Positions 45,472-54,187 of a stretch of 64,000 nt of DNA are shown here, in pieces. Under the pieces are notes generated by a model. That model was not told where the DNA came from. It made no database searches and worked only from the letters and a program-made list of their open reading frames with translations. The position numbers and the translations under genes are program-made. The stretch lies in contig NZ_FNFX01000003.1 in the NCBI RefSeq assembly GCF_900100975.1, positions 434,001-498,000 of the forward strand. The letters run 5' to 3'. This stretch comes from Methylophilus rhizosphaerae. Lineage in GTDB: Bacteria > Pseudomonadota > Gammaproteobacteria > Burkholderiales > Methylophilaceae. Positions within the stretch are counted from its first letter, which is position 1; each line of letters starts with the position of its first letter.

Positions 45472-46089
45472 ATGGGTTTTAGAACGATCAAACATTTGAA
45501 CGGGTTTTTTTTGCTGACAACAACCATGTTGTTGACTATGCCTGTGTCTGCTGATCTCAAGTTACCGCTGCAACTCACTGATAACCAGTCAGTGGATAAC
45601 GACGATGCCGGCCTCAACAAGACACTCGAGTATAACTTCAGCCCTGACGACCGTGCCCGTTTGCGCAAGGCATTGAAAGAATATGCGCGCAATACTGATC
45701 CCGATCACCAGTTGATGGTGCAGAAGCGCAAAGCCATGCATGACAGTATTTCACAGAGATTCAATGAGTGTAACCGTGATACTGATGACTCCCTGGATCG
45801 TGAAGAAGCTACATTGTGCCTGCCGCAGGTGGCACGGCATTTCTCCTATGTAGATCTGGATGGGGATGGAGTGATTACACTGGAAGAGCTTGAAAGTGCT
45901 TATACCAAGATGGTTGAACGTCAGCGTGAAGCAGAAGCAAGGACAGAAGCGCAGCAAGCCGCTGCAGCAGAGGCTGAGGCCGAAGCCAAAAAAGCCAAAT
46001 TAAAACCCCTCTCCCCGGTCATTCCTACCAGCAGTTCGGCAAACTCCTCCGGCAAGGACATGTCGGCACTTCGCAAGCGCCCTAGCTAA
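45472..46089 (+). CDS. Secreted EF-hand calcium-binding protein
   Basis: 205 residues from ATG 45472; a GTG at 45457 adds five residues that repeat the next five (a 15-base tandem duplication at the start). Signal peptide to about residue 27 (…M-P-V-S-A-D). Two EF-hands: D-T-D-D-S-L-D (degenerate, near 105) and a canonical D-L-D-G-D-G-V-I-T-L-E-E-L near 127. The C-terminal 70 residues are a charged helix (R-Q-R-E-A-E-A-R-T...) then a Ser/Pro tail. Calcium binding is likely; role unknown. Confidence 0.82.
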   Translation: MGFRTIKHLNGFFLLTTTMLLTMPVSADLKLPLQLTDNQSVDNDDAGLNKTLEYNFSPDDRARLRKALKEYARNTDPDHQLMVQKRKAMHDSISQRFNECNRDTDDSLDREEATLCLPQVARHFSYVDLDGDGVITLEELESAYTKMVERQREAEARTEAQQAAAAEAEAEAKKAKLKPLSPVIPTSSSANSSGKDMSALRKRPS

Positions 46090-46162
46090 TCCTGTTTTTC
46101 ATGCAATTTGCATGCAAGTCCCAAATGATACAGTCAGGCCGATAGCTTGATTTAACCAGCGC

Positions 46163-47326
46163 ATGGACCTCAGTCACCTCTCTTTTACCTGGCATCGGGG
46201 ACTGCATGAAATTTCCCCAGTTGCCTGGCAGGCACTGGCAGGTTCCCATCCCTTGTTGGATTATGCATTTCTGCATGCATTTGAAACGGCTGCTGCGGTT
46301 GACCGGCAGACGGGCTGGATCCCCTACCATTTGACCGTATTTGATGGTGAGCAACTGGTTGCGGCAGCGCCGTGTTACCTTAAAACACATTCTTATGGCG
46401 AATACGTCTTTGACTGGTCGTGGGCAGACGCTTACGAGCAGGCAGGGGGTGACTATTATCCCAAATTGGTGGTTGCTATTCCGTTTTCACCCGTCCCCGG
46501 GGCGCGGTTACTGGTACACCCCGAATTTCCTGAGCCTGCACCATTAGCGAGTGCCATGTTGTTGCAGATGCAGGCACTTTGCCAGCAGCATGGCTTGTCA
46601 GGAACGCATATCTTATTTCCGGATACCTCATCAGCCGGGTTCTGCGCAGCGCAGAACTGGTTGCGGCGTGATGGCGTCCAGTTTCGCTGGGAAAACCAGC
46701 GTTATGCCGACTGGGAGGATTTTATGTCCATGCTCAGTCGCGACAAGCGCAAGAAAATCCGCCAGGAACGTAACAAAGTCAGCCAGCAAGGAGTAACCTG
46801 CCGCGTGGTGGACGGGCAGCAAATAACGGCGGCAGAGCTTGCCTTGTTTTATCAATGTTATTGCGACACTTATCACCGGCATGGTAGCCAGCCTTATTTG
46901 CCACAGGCATTTTTTGAACAGGTTGTCCAACAAATGCCGGCGCATATCCAATTATTTATTGCATCACAGCACGGCGAAGATGTGGCGGCAAGCCTGTGCA
47001 TTTCAGGGCAGGATACATTATATGGGCGCTACTGGGGCAGCCTGCGGGATATTTCCTGCCTGCATTTTGAATTGTGCTATTACCAGCCGCAAGCATTTTG
47101 CATCGCTCGCGGCATTCGCTATTTTGAAGGTGGTGCACAAGGCGTGCATAAACTGGCACGTGGATTTGTGCCTTATGCAACGTGTTCTTACCACTGGATG
47201 ACGGATGAAAATTTTCACCAGAGTGTGGCGCGCTTTTTATCCAGGGAGGAAGGCGTGATGCAGGATTATGTCAATGAGCTGGAGGAGCGTAGTCCCTATA
47301 AACATCCGGCAGGGACTACGGAGTAA
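46163..47326 (+). CDS. DUF482-family predicted N-acyltransferase (FemAB-like)
   Basis: 387 residues of the COG3146/DUF482 group, a GNAT-type fold. Typical spots: W-S-W-A-D-A-Y near 91, F-R-W-E-N-Q-R-Y near 173, K-K-I-R-Q-E-R and G-A-Q-G-V-H-K-L-A-R-G-F near 330. The family is called peptidoglycan or lipid-related but the substrate is not established. ATG 46163 is the first in frame, 73 bases after the EF-hand stop. Ends 19 bases from the convergent SDR gene. Confidence 0.85.
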   Translation: MDLSHLSFTWHRGLHEISPVAWQALAGSHPLLDYAFLHAFETAAAVDRQTGWIPYHLTVFDGEQLVAAAPCYLKTHSYGEYVFDWSWADAYEQAGGDYYPKLVVAIPFSPVPGARLLVHPEFPEPAPLASAMLLQMQALCQQHGLSGTHILFPDTSSAGFCAAQNWLRRDGVQFRWENQRYADWEDFMSMLSRDKRKKIRQERNKVSQQGVTCRVVDGQQITAAELALFYQCYCDTYHRHGSQPYLPQAFFEQVVQQMPAHIQLFIASQHGEDVAASLCISGQDTLYGRYWGSLRDISCLHFELCYYQPQAFCIARGIRYFEGGAQGVHKLARGFVPYATCSYHWMTDENFHQSVARFLSREEGVMQDYVNELEERSPYKHPAGTTE

Positions 47327-47345
47327 AGCATCTGCTGGTGATCCG

Positions 47346-48038
47346 TTACCAGGGCACCCTTTTCCCATCGTAAGCAATAAACTCGCCGGATTGCGCTATC
47401 GTTAGCGTATCAATCACTTTACGTAAGCCGGCCACGCTGGTTTCGGTGTCGATTAAACCATTCGGCCCGCCCATATCGGTACGTACCCAGCCTGGATGTA
47501 GCATGGCGACCGCAATGTCGAATTTGCGCAAGTCTAAGGCCAGGCTTTTAACCACCATATTGAGTGCCGTTTTGCTGCTACGGTAAATATATTCACCGCC
47601 ACTACCGTTGTCGGTAATGCTGCCCATTTTACTGGTCATGGCAATCAGCCTGGCTTGTTTTGCGCGTTGCATATGCGGCAAAAAGGCTTCCGCCAGATAG
47701 TAAGTGCTTAATGTATTGACCTGAAACGCATGCAGCCAGGCCTGCGCATCAGTGTCCCCAAAGTGGCTAGGTGGATAAACACCGGCATTACTGATCAGGA
47801 TATCAATCGTGAGCGTGGAAAATTGATCTGCAAGCGCGTGGATGGCGGAAACATCGGCCACGTCCAGCTGCAGAAGATGCACATGCGGGTGTTGCCTGGC
47901 GAGGGCCTGTAATGCCTCCGCTTTTTGCAAGTCGCGCACCGTGGCATACACCGTGTGGCCCTGTTCAGCATACTGCTTGACATACTCCAGGCCAATGCCA
48001 CGGTTTGCGCCGGTAATCAAAATGGTTTGAGAGCTCAT
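47346..48038 (-). CDS. SDR-family oxidoreductase
   Basis: 230 residues, short-chain dehydrogenase. G-A-N-R-G-I-G-L-E near residue 12 binds the dinucleotide, N-A-G-V near 85, and Y-R-S-S-K at 152-156 is the catalytic Y-x-x-x-K pair. R in T-V-R-D (35-38) suggests NADPH preference. Substrate unknown. Good ribosome site (AAGGAGAT). It converges with the DUF482 gene and is divergent from phoR. Confidence 0.9.
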   Translation of the reverse strand: MSSQTILITGANRGIGLEYVKQYAEQGHTVYATVRDLQKAEALQALARQHPHVHLLQLDVADVSAIHALADQFSTLTIDILISNAGVYPPSHFGDTDAQAWLHAFQVNTLSTYYLAEAFLPHMQRAKQARLIAMTSKMGSITDNGSGGEYIYRSSKTALNMVVKSLALDLRKFDIAVAMLHPGWVRTDMGGPNGLIDTETSVAGLRKVIDTLTIAQSGEFIAYDGKRVPW

Positions 48039-48290
48039 CTGTACATCTCCTTGGATATTGCGGTCTTGGATATTGAGGAATTCTACGCGGTTTCTTTTGC
48101 CTGTTATATATGTAAACCACTCATCTCATGGGCATCATTACCTGTCTGGAGGATGGTAAAACACGGAGAAGTGCTGGTGATGTTTGGTCATGTCCGTGGC
48201 TGGCATACTTAATAGTTTGTAAGGGGGAGGCACGGATGCAGGAGTGCGCGATTCCGCAGCAGGATCAATCGTGAGAGTCGCTTCATCGCC

Positions 48291-48324
48291 CTGTCATGGA
48301 CAGGTTACGGATGTGTCGTATAAT
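48291..48324 (+). promoter_or_regulatory. Pho-box-like promoter of phoR
   Basis: CTGTCAT (48291-48297), the conserved first half of a Pho box, is followed 11 bases on by AGGTTAC (a degenerate second half). TATAAT at 48319-48324 lies 10 bases after it, the usual geometry of PhoB-activated promoters in which the Pho box replaces the -35. The rest of 48039-48290 holds no gene. Confidence 0.5.
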
Positions 48325-48353
48325 CCCAGCAACTTGGTTTTTGAGTATTGCCT

Positions 48354-49652
48354 GTGCAAGATATTCGTTGGAAGGCGTTCTGGTTACTGGTTTCGTGGTC
48401 TTTTTGCTGCCTGATCGTCGGTTGGGTGACCAATGCCGAGATTGCCGGGCTGGTTTATTTTGGTGGATTGCTGGCTTATCTGGCAGGCCATATTTACTGG
48501 ATTCACCGGTTATATCAGTGGGCTTCAAAGCCCGGCCTCAACTTTATTCCTAACGGTAAGGGTGTCTGGGAAGATATCTTTGCCAATCTGTACCATGAAA
48601 TGCGTCGTCATTCGCGCAGTCAGAGCCAGTTAAGCAGTACACTGGAGCGTTTGCGTCATGCGACCAGTGCCCTGCCTGATTGCGTGGTGGTCCTTAATCA
48701 CAGGAACGAGATTGAGTGGTTTAATGAGCCTGCCGTGCAACGATTGGGATTGAAGCGTCACCATGACGAAAACCAGCCTATTTATTATTTATTGCGCCAG
48801 GCCGAATTTGTCGATTATCTGCACAGTGAAAATTATAGCGAGCCGCTCAAGCTCAAGTCCCCGCGCAATCCGGAGATGACACTGGAGTTGCAGATTATCC
48901 CGTTTGCCAGCAAGCAGAGATTGCTGATTTGCCGCGATATTTCAGCCATTGAGAAAACAGACATCATGCGTCGTGATTTTATTGCCAATGTGTCGCATGA
49001 GCTGCGTACACCATTGACGGTGATTGGGGGGTTCCTGGAAACCATCAGCGATATGCAGGGCGAAATTTCCGAAGATATCCAGCCCTATTTTGACATGATG
49101 CAGGCACAAACCACACGGATGCGGCGCATTATTGAGGATTTGCTGACCTTGTCCCGGCTGGAGAGCAATGCCACGCTGAAAGACGAAATGGATATCACCA
49201 TGCAGCCCTTGCTGCACCAGTTGCTGAAGGATGCCAATGCCTTAAGCCAGGGGCAGCACACGATTGCATTGCATGTGGATACCGAGACCAACCTGCGCGG
49301 TAGCTATAATGAACTATTCAGTGCCATGAGTAATTTGACCAGCAATGCGGTGCGCTATACGCCGCCACAGGGGAAGATTGATATCTTCTGGCAGAGGCAG
49401 GGAGATGAGGTGGTTTTCAGCGTGCAGGATACCGGTATCGGCATTGAGGCACAGCACTTGCCCAGGCTGACGGAGCGGTTCTACCGTGTGGATAGCGGCC
49501 GTAGTCGCGATACCGGTGGAACGGGGCTGGGCTTGTCTATCGTCAAGCATATCCTGCATCATCATCAGGCCGGTTTGCAGGTGGAAAGCGAATCAGGGAA
49601 GGGTAGCCGGTTCAGCATTGTATTCCCGGCCTCGCGGGTGCTTGCTGCATGA
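48354..49652 (+). CDS. phoR: Phosphate regulon sensor histidine kinase
   Basis: 432 residues. Two N-terminal membrane helices (about 8-45) with no periplasmic loop, a linker, one PAS domain (about 96-200), H-box N-V-S-H-E-L-R-T-P near 213-221, and ATP-binding lobes (D-T-G-I-G-I near 362; G-G-T-G-L-G-L-S near 388). This arrangement is PhoR. Start choice: GTG 48354 or TTG 48348; both weak. No phoB gene lies in the window, an unusual separation. It overlaps the next gene by 4 bases. Confidence 0.93.
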   Translation: MQDIRWKAFWLLVSWSFCCLIVGWVTNAEIAGLVYFGGLLAYLAGHIYWIHRLYQWASKPGLNFIPNGKGVWEDIFANLYHEMRRHSRSQSQLSSTLERLRHATSALPDCVVVLNHRNEIEWFNEPAVQRLGLKRHHDENQPIYYLLRQAEFVDYLHSENYSEPLKLKSPRNPEMTLELQIIPFASKQRLLICRDISAIEKTDIMRRDFIANVSHELRTPLTVIGGFLETISDMQGEISEDIQPYFDMMQAQTTRMRRIIEDLLTLSRLESNATLKDEMDITMQPLLHQLLKDANALSQGQHTIALHVDTETNLRGSYNELFSAMSNLTSNAVRYTPPQGKIDIFWQRQGDEVVFSVQDTGIGIEAQHLPRLTERFYRVDSGRSRDTGGTGLGLSIVKHILHHHQAGLQVESESGKGSRFSIVFPASRVLAA

Positions 49653-50389
49653 AAGGGATAGGCTGCAGTATCGTTAGCATGATATTGCTCGCCGCTTGCA
49701 GTACGACGCCGGAGGGCGGCTATATTGATTCACCCAATGGCCGGCCGTTACCGATGCGGCAGGACCGCAATGCCTTGCATCAATTGGTCAAGACAGATTT
49801 GGACCGGCTGACCGATATTGAATATATTGAAAATGCCGCCAGTTTGCGTTTGCTCATGCTGAAACTCTACAAGCGAAACCCGATCGAGGCACATAAATCA
49901 GGGCTGGGCACGCCGGACCAGATTGCCACCTATGTGTTTGAGCAGGCCGATACGCACCAGTGGCATTTCGATGCGCTGGGAGGCGCGCAAGATACTGCTG
50001 CCATCAAGCTGGCGCTGAATGCACAATTCAGCGGCGACCGTGTACTGGCGCTGATTGTCGGTATGCAGTCCATGCTGTACCGTGCACATGGGAACAAATC
50101 CGCTTTTTTCCTGACCGATAGCATAGAACCGCAAAATTTGTATAATGCGGCCCGTAATATTGAAATTGCCGTCTGGAAACTCAGTACTGCCAAAAGTACG
50201 CATGGCGGGCCGTTATTATTGACCAACAGCATGCAGGCCGATGGCCAGAACCTGAGTTTTGAACGTGAATTCAGCAAAATCATTGGCCGTATGGATTTAC
50301 TGGCGCTGGCGCTGGCCGAAAAATCACAGCGTTTTATTTCCCGCTTAACACAAAGCATTACCGCAGCGCCTTTCCTTCCATTCAGATAA
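49649..50389 (+). CDS. Unrecognised lipoprotein
   Basis: 246 residues. Lipobox L-L-A-A-C (Cys 17) follows a short signal. The rest has no family I recognise; it is mostly helical and may form a bundle. It overlaps the phoR stop (ATGA), so it is translated with the kinase and may belong to the same phosphate-related operon. The L16 hydroxylase gene follows 16 bases later. Confidence 0.7.
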   Translation: MKGIGCSIVSMILLAACSTTPEGGYIDSPNGRPLPMRQDRNALHQLVKTDLDRLTDIEYIENAASLRLLMLKLYKRNPIEAHKSGLGTPDQIATYVFEQADTHQWHFDALGGAQDTAAIKLALNAQFSGDRVLALIVGMQSMLYRAHGNKSAFFLTDSIEPQNLYNAARNIEIAVWKLSTAKSTHGGPLLLTNSMQADGQNLSFEREFSKIIGRMDLLALALAEKSQRFISRLTQSITAAPFLPFR

Positions 50390-50405
50390 CTTTTATATTC
50401 CTGCC

Positions 50406-51569
50406 ATGCAAGATGCCTTACCCTTACTGAACGGTTTGACGCCACAACAATTCATGGCGGAATACTGGCAAAAAAAACCATTACTGATTCGTGGTGCCAT
50501 GCCCGGATTTACTGGCTTGCTCGACCCTGACGAGCTGGCCGGGCTGGCCTGCGAAACAGAGGTACCTGCGCGGCTGATCCAGTTTGATCCTGGGCGTGCG
50601 CAGCAAGGTGCGGGCTGGCAAGTGAGCCAGGGTCCGTTTGATGAAGAAGATTTTGCTGTGTTGCCAGCACGGCATTGGACGTTGCTGGTGCAGGGAGTTA
50701 ATCATATCCTGCCGGAAGCACAGGCATTGCTGGCCCAGTTTAATTTTATTCCCAATGCCAGGCTGGATGATGTGATGGTCAGCTATGCGCCGGCCGGTGG
50801 TGGTGTCGGTCCGCATGTAGACAGTTATGATGTTTTTCTGTTGCAGGGGGCTGGCAAACGGCGCTGGCGTATCAGCCAGCAAGCTGATTTACGCCTGATC
50901 CCAGATGCACCTCTGCGCATACTTTCGCATTTTGCCAGTGAGCAGGAATGGGTACTGGAGCCTGGCGATATGCTGTATCTGCCGCCTCAGGTCGCGCATT
51001 GGGGAATTGCCGAAGATGACGACTGCATGACGTATTCGATAGGCTTTCGTGCACCAGCAGCGAGGGAGCTGGCGATAGAGTTCCTGGAAACCTGCCGTCA
51101 GGATGGCATGCCTGACGAACTGTATCAGGATCCTGACTTACATCCGGTGACGGATGCGGCGGCGATTGATGGAGGGATGGTCAGCCGGGTCAGTGACATG
51201 TTGCAACGCTTGTCGTGGCAGCCGGCAGAGCTTGGGCCGTTCCTGGCACGTTATTTCACTGAACCCAAGCCCTACGTGGTATTCACCCCTAACCGGAAAC
51301 TGGCAGAGGGGAAGTTTACACAACAGGTGATGCAGCATGGCGTGGCACTTGATTTGCAGACGCAAATACTGCATTGGCAAGGACAGTATTTTATCAATGG
51401 TGAGCAGGTCAGCGTTCCTGTGGCAGGAGAGTGCCTGCTGAACGTGCTGGCGAACAGTCGGGAATTGAGTGCGCAACTATGCCGAACCGACAGTGCCCAG
51501 AGTTTGCTGCCCTGGTTACGCGAGATGTACCTGTTAGGCTACTTACACTTCCCTGAAAACAAGGCCTGA
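50406..51569 (+). CDS. 50S ribosomal protein L16 arginine hydroxylase (RoxA/YcfD-like)
   Basis: 387-residue JmjC-type 2-oxoglutarate oxygenase. The iron triad is visible: H-V-D in G-P-H-V-D-S-Y-D near residue 137-139 and the distal H in Q-V-A-H-W-G-I near 197. Full C-terminal dimer and winged-helix domains are present, as in YcfD, which hydroxylates an Arg of ribosomal protein L16. Follows the lipoprotein gene closely; whether it shares its promoter is not clear. Confidence 0.92.
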   Translation: MQDALPLLNGLTPQQFMAEYWQKKPLLIRGAMPGFTGLLDPDELAGLACETEVPARLIQFDPGRAQQGAGWQVSQGPFDEEDFAVLPARHWTLLVQGVNHILPEAQALLAQFNFIPNARLDDVMVSYAPAGGGVGPHVDSYDVFLLQGAGKRRWRISQQADLRLIPDAPLRILSHFASEQEWVLEPGDMLYLPPQVAHWGIAEDDDCMTYSIGFRAPAARELAIEFLETCRQDGMPDELYQDPDLHPVTDAAAIDGGMVSRVSDMLQRLSWQPAELGPFLARYFTEPKPYVVFTPNRKLAEGKFTQQVMQHGVALDLQTQILHWQGQYFINGEQVSVPVAGECLLNVLANSRELSAQLCRTDSAQSLLPWLREMYLLGYLHFPENKA

Positions 51570-51685
51570 CCGGCGTGAGCGAACCATTTTCGGCCTGTTT
51601 TTGTCAAAAAAGGCAAGACTTGTTGTTCTGACGCAAAAAATCCTCTGTTTTTGATTGTGTGTACATTCTTTTTTTAATCAATTAC

Positions 51686-51694
51686 TGATACAAT
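51686..51694 (+). promoter_or_regulatory. Extended -10 promoter for the Ala/Pro/Glu lipoprotein
   Basis: TG-A-TACAAT at 51686-51694 is an extended -10 element, 79 bases before the ATG. The -35 region is a T-rich run without a clear TTGACA. This gap is otherwise AT-rich and empty. Confidence 0.4.
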
Positions 51695-51772
51695 TTTTGC
51701 AACGGTGGGTTCTCGTACATACAGAATTATGCCGTCCCCAAATTTTTGCTCATACATACTAAGGAAATAAAG

Positions 51773-51994
51773 ATGACACGTTCTGCATTGTTGGCTGCAT
51801 TGTTGGCTTTGGCTTTGACTGCTTGTGGTGAAAAACCAGCTGAAGAAGCTCCTGCTGCTGAGGCTCCTGCTGCTGAAGCGCCAGCTGCCGAGGCTCCTGC
51901 TGCTGAAGCTGCTCCTGCTGAAGAAGCACCTGCTGCTGAAGCTGCACCTGCTGAAGCTGCTCCAGAAGCTGCACCTGCTGAAGAAGCTAAATAA
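51773..51994 (+). CDS. Low-complexity Ala/Pro/Glu-repeat lipoprotein
   Basis: 73 residues from ATG 51773 after AAGGAA (51761-51766). Lipobox L-T-A-C (Cys 18). Residues 20-70 are almost pure repeats of A-P-A-A-E (E-A-P-A-A), with no hydrophobic core. At DNA level, the unit GCTCCTGCTGCTGA recurs with small changes, so the number of repeats can vary by slippage. Small acidic Ala/Pro lipoproteins of this kind occur widely in proteobacteria; function not known. Terminator follows. Confidence 0.8.
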   Translation: MTRSALLAALLALALTACGEKPAEEAPAAEAPAAEAPAAEAPAAEAAPAEEAPAAEAAPAEAAPEAAPAEEAK

Positions 51995-52025
51995 TCAGGC
52001 AGAGGTAATCTTTACCTGGTTGTAG

Positions 52026-52053
52026 AAAAGCCGGCAGCAGTCGGCTTTTTTAT
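52026..52053. terminator. Bidirectional intrinsic terminator
   Basis: Arms AAAAGCCG (52026-52033) and CGGCTTTT (52042-52049), 8-base loop, T run to 52051. It ends the lipoprotein gene and, read leftwards, also serves the leftward tpiA gene, whose stop is at 52072. Confidence 0.85.
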
Positions 52054-52071
52054 TGTCGGACGCTTTTACAG

Positions 52072-52854
52072 TCAGGCTGCGGTTTTAAGTTCAGTTAAGG
52101 CATTGGCAATCTGGCAGATACGAATAAAGTCTTCGGTGACGAGCGATGCGCCGCCAATCAGGCCCCCATCGACGTCCGGCATGCCTAAGAGCTGTGCGGC
52201 GTTGCCGGGGTTAACGCTACCGCCATAGAGCAAGCCAATCTTTTCTGATACCTGCTCATTCAGCAACCCGATATGCCCACGGATAAATGACAGGATGGCC
52301 TGTGCATGTTGCGGTGTTGCCGCTTTACCCGTGCCTATGGCCCAGACTGGTTCATAGGCAATGACGCCCTGGGATAATGCTTGGATACCTACGTGTGCAA
52401 TCACCGGATTTAACTGGCGTACCACCACCAGGTCAGTTTCTCCACGCTCATATTCCTCCAGTGTTTCACCGATACACAGAATAGGTGTTAACCCGGCTTT
52501 TAACGCGGCCTCAAAGCGTTCACCGCAGGTTTCATCATTTTCATGACCACGCTGCCTGCGTTCCGAGTGGCCGATAATCACATAGGTACAGCCAAATTCT
52601 TTCAGCATCAGCGGTGAGACTGAACCGGTATATGCACCGTGTTCAAAGCGGCTCATGTTCTGGCCGCCCCAGGCAATGTGGCTGTTTTGCAGAAGCTGCT
52701 GTGCCTGATAGAGATAGGGATGTGGTGGGCAAATCGCATAGCGGGCACTATGCTGCTGCGTTTGCTGCAACAAGCTTTGCATGAATTGACGGTTATCCGG
52801 CAGGTTGCCGTGCATTTTGCGGTTGGCCACCACCAGTTTCGGGCGATCTAACAT
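52072..52854 (-). CDS. tpiA: Triosephosphate isomerase
   Basis: 260 residues. Interconverts DHAP and glyceraldehyde 3-phosphate. Catalytic Lys near residue 13 (N-R-K-M-H), His in I-I-G-H-S-E-R-R near 98, and Glu in A-Y-E-P-V-W-A-I-G-T-G near 171; the phosphate-gripping G-S-V-N near 216. Length is standard. It is divergent from ybeY and stands alone, not with secG as in many bacteria. Confidence 0.97.
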   Translation of the reverse strand: MLDRPKLVVANRKMHGNLPDNRQFMQSLLQQTQQHSARYAICPPHPYLYQAQQLLQNSHIAWGGQNMSRFEHGAYTGSVSPLMLKEFGCTYVIIGHSERRQRGHENDETCGERFEAALKAGLTPILCIGETLEEYERGETDLVVVRQLNPVIAHVGIQALSQGVIAYEPVWAIGTGKAATPQHAQAILSFIRGHIGLLNEQVSEKIGLLYGGSVNPGNAAQLLGMPDVDGGLIGGASLVTEDFIRICQIANALTELKTAA

Positions 52855-52918
52855 CCCACGGTTTCCTTAACAGGTTTTATTCTTATAATGACGGATATTT
52901 TTCGGAAAACTTGACCAC

Positions 52919-53353
52919 ATGCCGCAACTTGATTTTTCCCTGCAACTGGTTTCACAGGTAACGGATGTTCCCGCTGCGGCTACCTTCAGGCGCTGGGTGC
53001 GTGCCGCGCTACGGGTGGATACCAGCCTGACCATCCGCATTGTCGATGCGGAAGAGGGGCGGGCATTGAATGGGGCGTATCGCGGCAGGGATTATGCGAC
53101 CAATGTGCTGACTTTCCCGCTCACTGAAGAGCCGTATCTGATGGGCGATATCGTAATTTGCGCACCGGTGGTGGCCCGGGAGGCCATTGAGCAAGGCAAG
53201 CCATTGCTGGCACATTACGCACATATGACCGTGCATGGCGTACTGCATTTGCACGGCTACGATCATGAAGTGGAGGCACAGGCCGAATTGATGGAGGCCA
53301 TGGAAATTGCAGTCATGCAGAAACTGGGTTTTGCCAACCCTTATGCCGGATAA
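52919..53353 (+). CDS. ybeY: rRNA maturation endoribonuclease YbeY
   Basis: 144-residue metal-dependent endoribonuclease for 16S rRNA maturation and ribosome quality control. The metal motif [15 protein letters not shown] (residues about 102-116) is complete (H-x3-H-x5-H). ATG 52919. It is separated by 12 kb from its usual partners miaB and ybeZ and instead precedes scpA-scpB. A hairpin covers its stop. Confidence 0.93.
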   Translation: MPQLDFSLQLVSQVTDVPAAATFRRWVRAALRVDTSLTIRIVDAEEGRALNGAYRGRDYATNVLTFPLTEEPYLMGDIVICAPVVAREAIEQGKPLLAHYAHMTVHGVLHLHGYDHEVEAQAELMEAMEIAVMQKLGFANPYAG

Positions 53354-53367
53354 GCTTTAATCCGGCA
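53344..53367 (+). other. Inter-gene hairpin between ybeY and scpA
   Basis: Perfect 8-bp arms TGCCGGAT (53344-53351) and ATCCGGCA (53360-53367) with an 8-base loop that holds the ybeY stop. There is no T run after it, so it is not a clear terminator. It may slow ribosomes or protect the transcript between the two genes. Confidence 0.5.
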
Positions 53368-53390
53368 GCGCAACCCGCTACAATCCTCCC

Positions 53391-54176
53391 ATGGACATCT
53401 TGGCAAACAGTCAGGTCAAAATCAAAGGTGAGCCGCTCTCCGAGCTGCCGCAGGATTTGTATATTCCACCAGATGCATTGGAAGTGTACCTGGAAACGTT
53501 CGAGGGCCCGCTGGATTTATTGCTGTATCTGATACGCAAACATAACCTGGATATCCTGGATATTCCCATGGCGCAACTGACCCTGCAGTACATGGCCTAT
53601 GTAGAAAAAATGAAAGCCATCAAACTGGAGCTGGCAGCGGAATATTTATTGATGTCAGCCATGCTGATAGAAATCAAATCGCGCATGCTGCTGCCCAAGC
53701 CGGTCGAAGTGGAGGAAGAGGAAGACCCGCGCGCCGAGCTGGTGAGGCGCCTGATGGAATATGAAGCGATCAAGCTGGCGGCGCAACGGCTGGATGCCAT
53801 GCCTAAAGTGGGTGACGAGATTGATGTGGCTGCCGCGTATTACCAGCATATCAGCCAGGTCAAGCCGCCCGAGGTCAGCCTGGATGACCTGGTGGATGCC
53901 TGGCGCAATGTCCTCAAGCGCGCCAAACTCAACCAGCACCATAAGCTTGGCCGGGCAGAGTTGTCGGTACGTGAACATATGAGCCTGTTATTGCGGCGGC
54001 TAAGTACCACGCCGGTGCTACGCTTTGACGAGTTATTTGATGTTGCAATGGAAAGCATTCCCAAGCTGGTGGTGAACTTCCTGGCGATACTGGAACTGGC
54101 AAAAGAAGGCTTGATCCGTATTACCCAGCAGGAAGCCTTTGGCGTCATTTATGTGCAAGCGAACTCCAGTCATTAA
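53391..54176 (+). CDS. scpA: Segregation and condensation protein A
   Basis: 261 residues. ScpA is the kleisin subunit that bridges SMC arms in condensin. The typical Y-L-E-T-F-E-G-P-L-D-L-L-L-Y-L-I-R stretch is near residue 31, a charged middle helix follows (around 100-120), and the C-terminal winged helix closes the protein. No good ribosome site precedes ATG 53391; translation may be coupled to ybeY. Followed by scpB 11 bases on. Confidence 0.93.
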   Translation: MDILANSQVKIKGEPLSELPQDLYIPPDALEVYLETFEGPLDLLLYLIRKHNLDILDIPMAQLTLQYMAYVEKMKAIKLELAAEYLLMSAMLIEIKSRMLLPKPVEVEEEEDPRAELVRRLMEYEAIKLAAQRLDAMPKVGDEIDVAAAYYQHISQVKPPEVSLDDLVDAWRNVLKRAKLNQHHKLGRAELSVREHMSLLLRRLSTTPVLRFDELFDVAMESIPKLVVNFLAILELAKEGLIRITQQEAFGVIYVQANSSH

Positions 54177-54187
54177 GGCAAAGCGGT

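Noticed and set aside
51759-51974. Leu/Gln-rich leftward frame over the repeat lipoprotein
   Set aside because: It is the antisense shadow of the A-P-A-A-E repeats.
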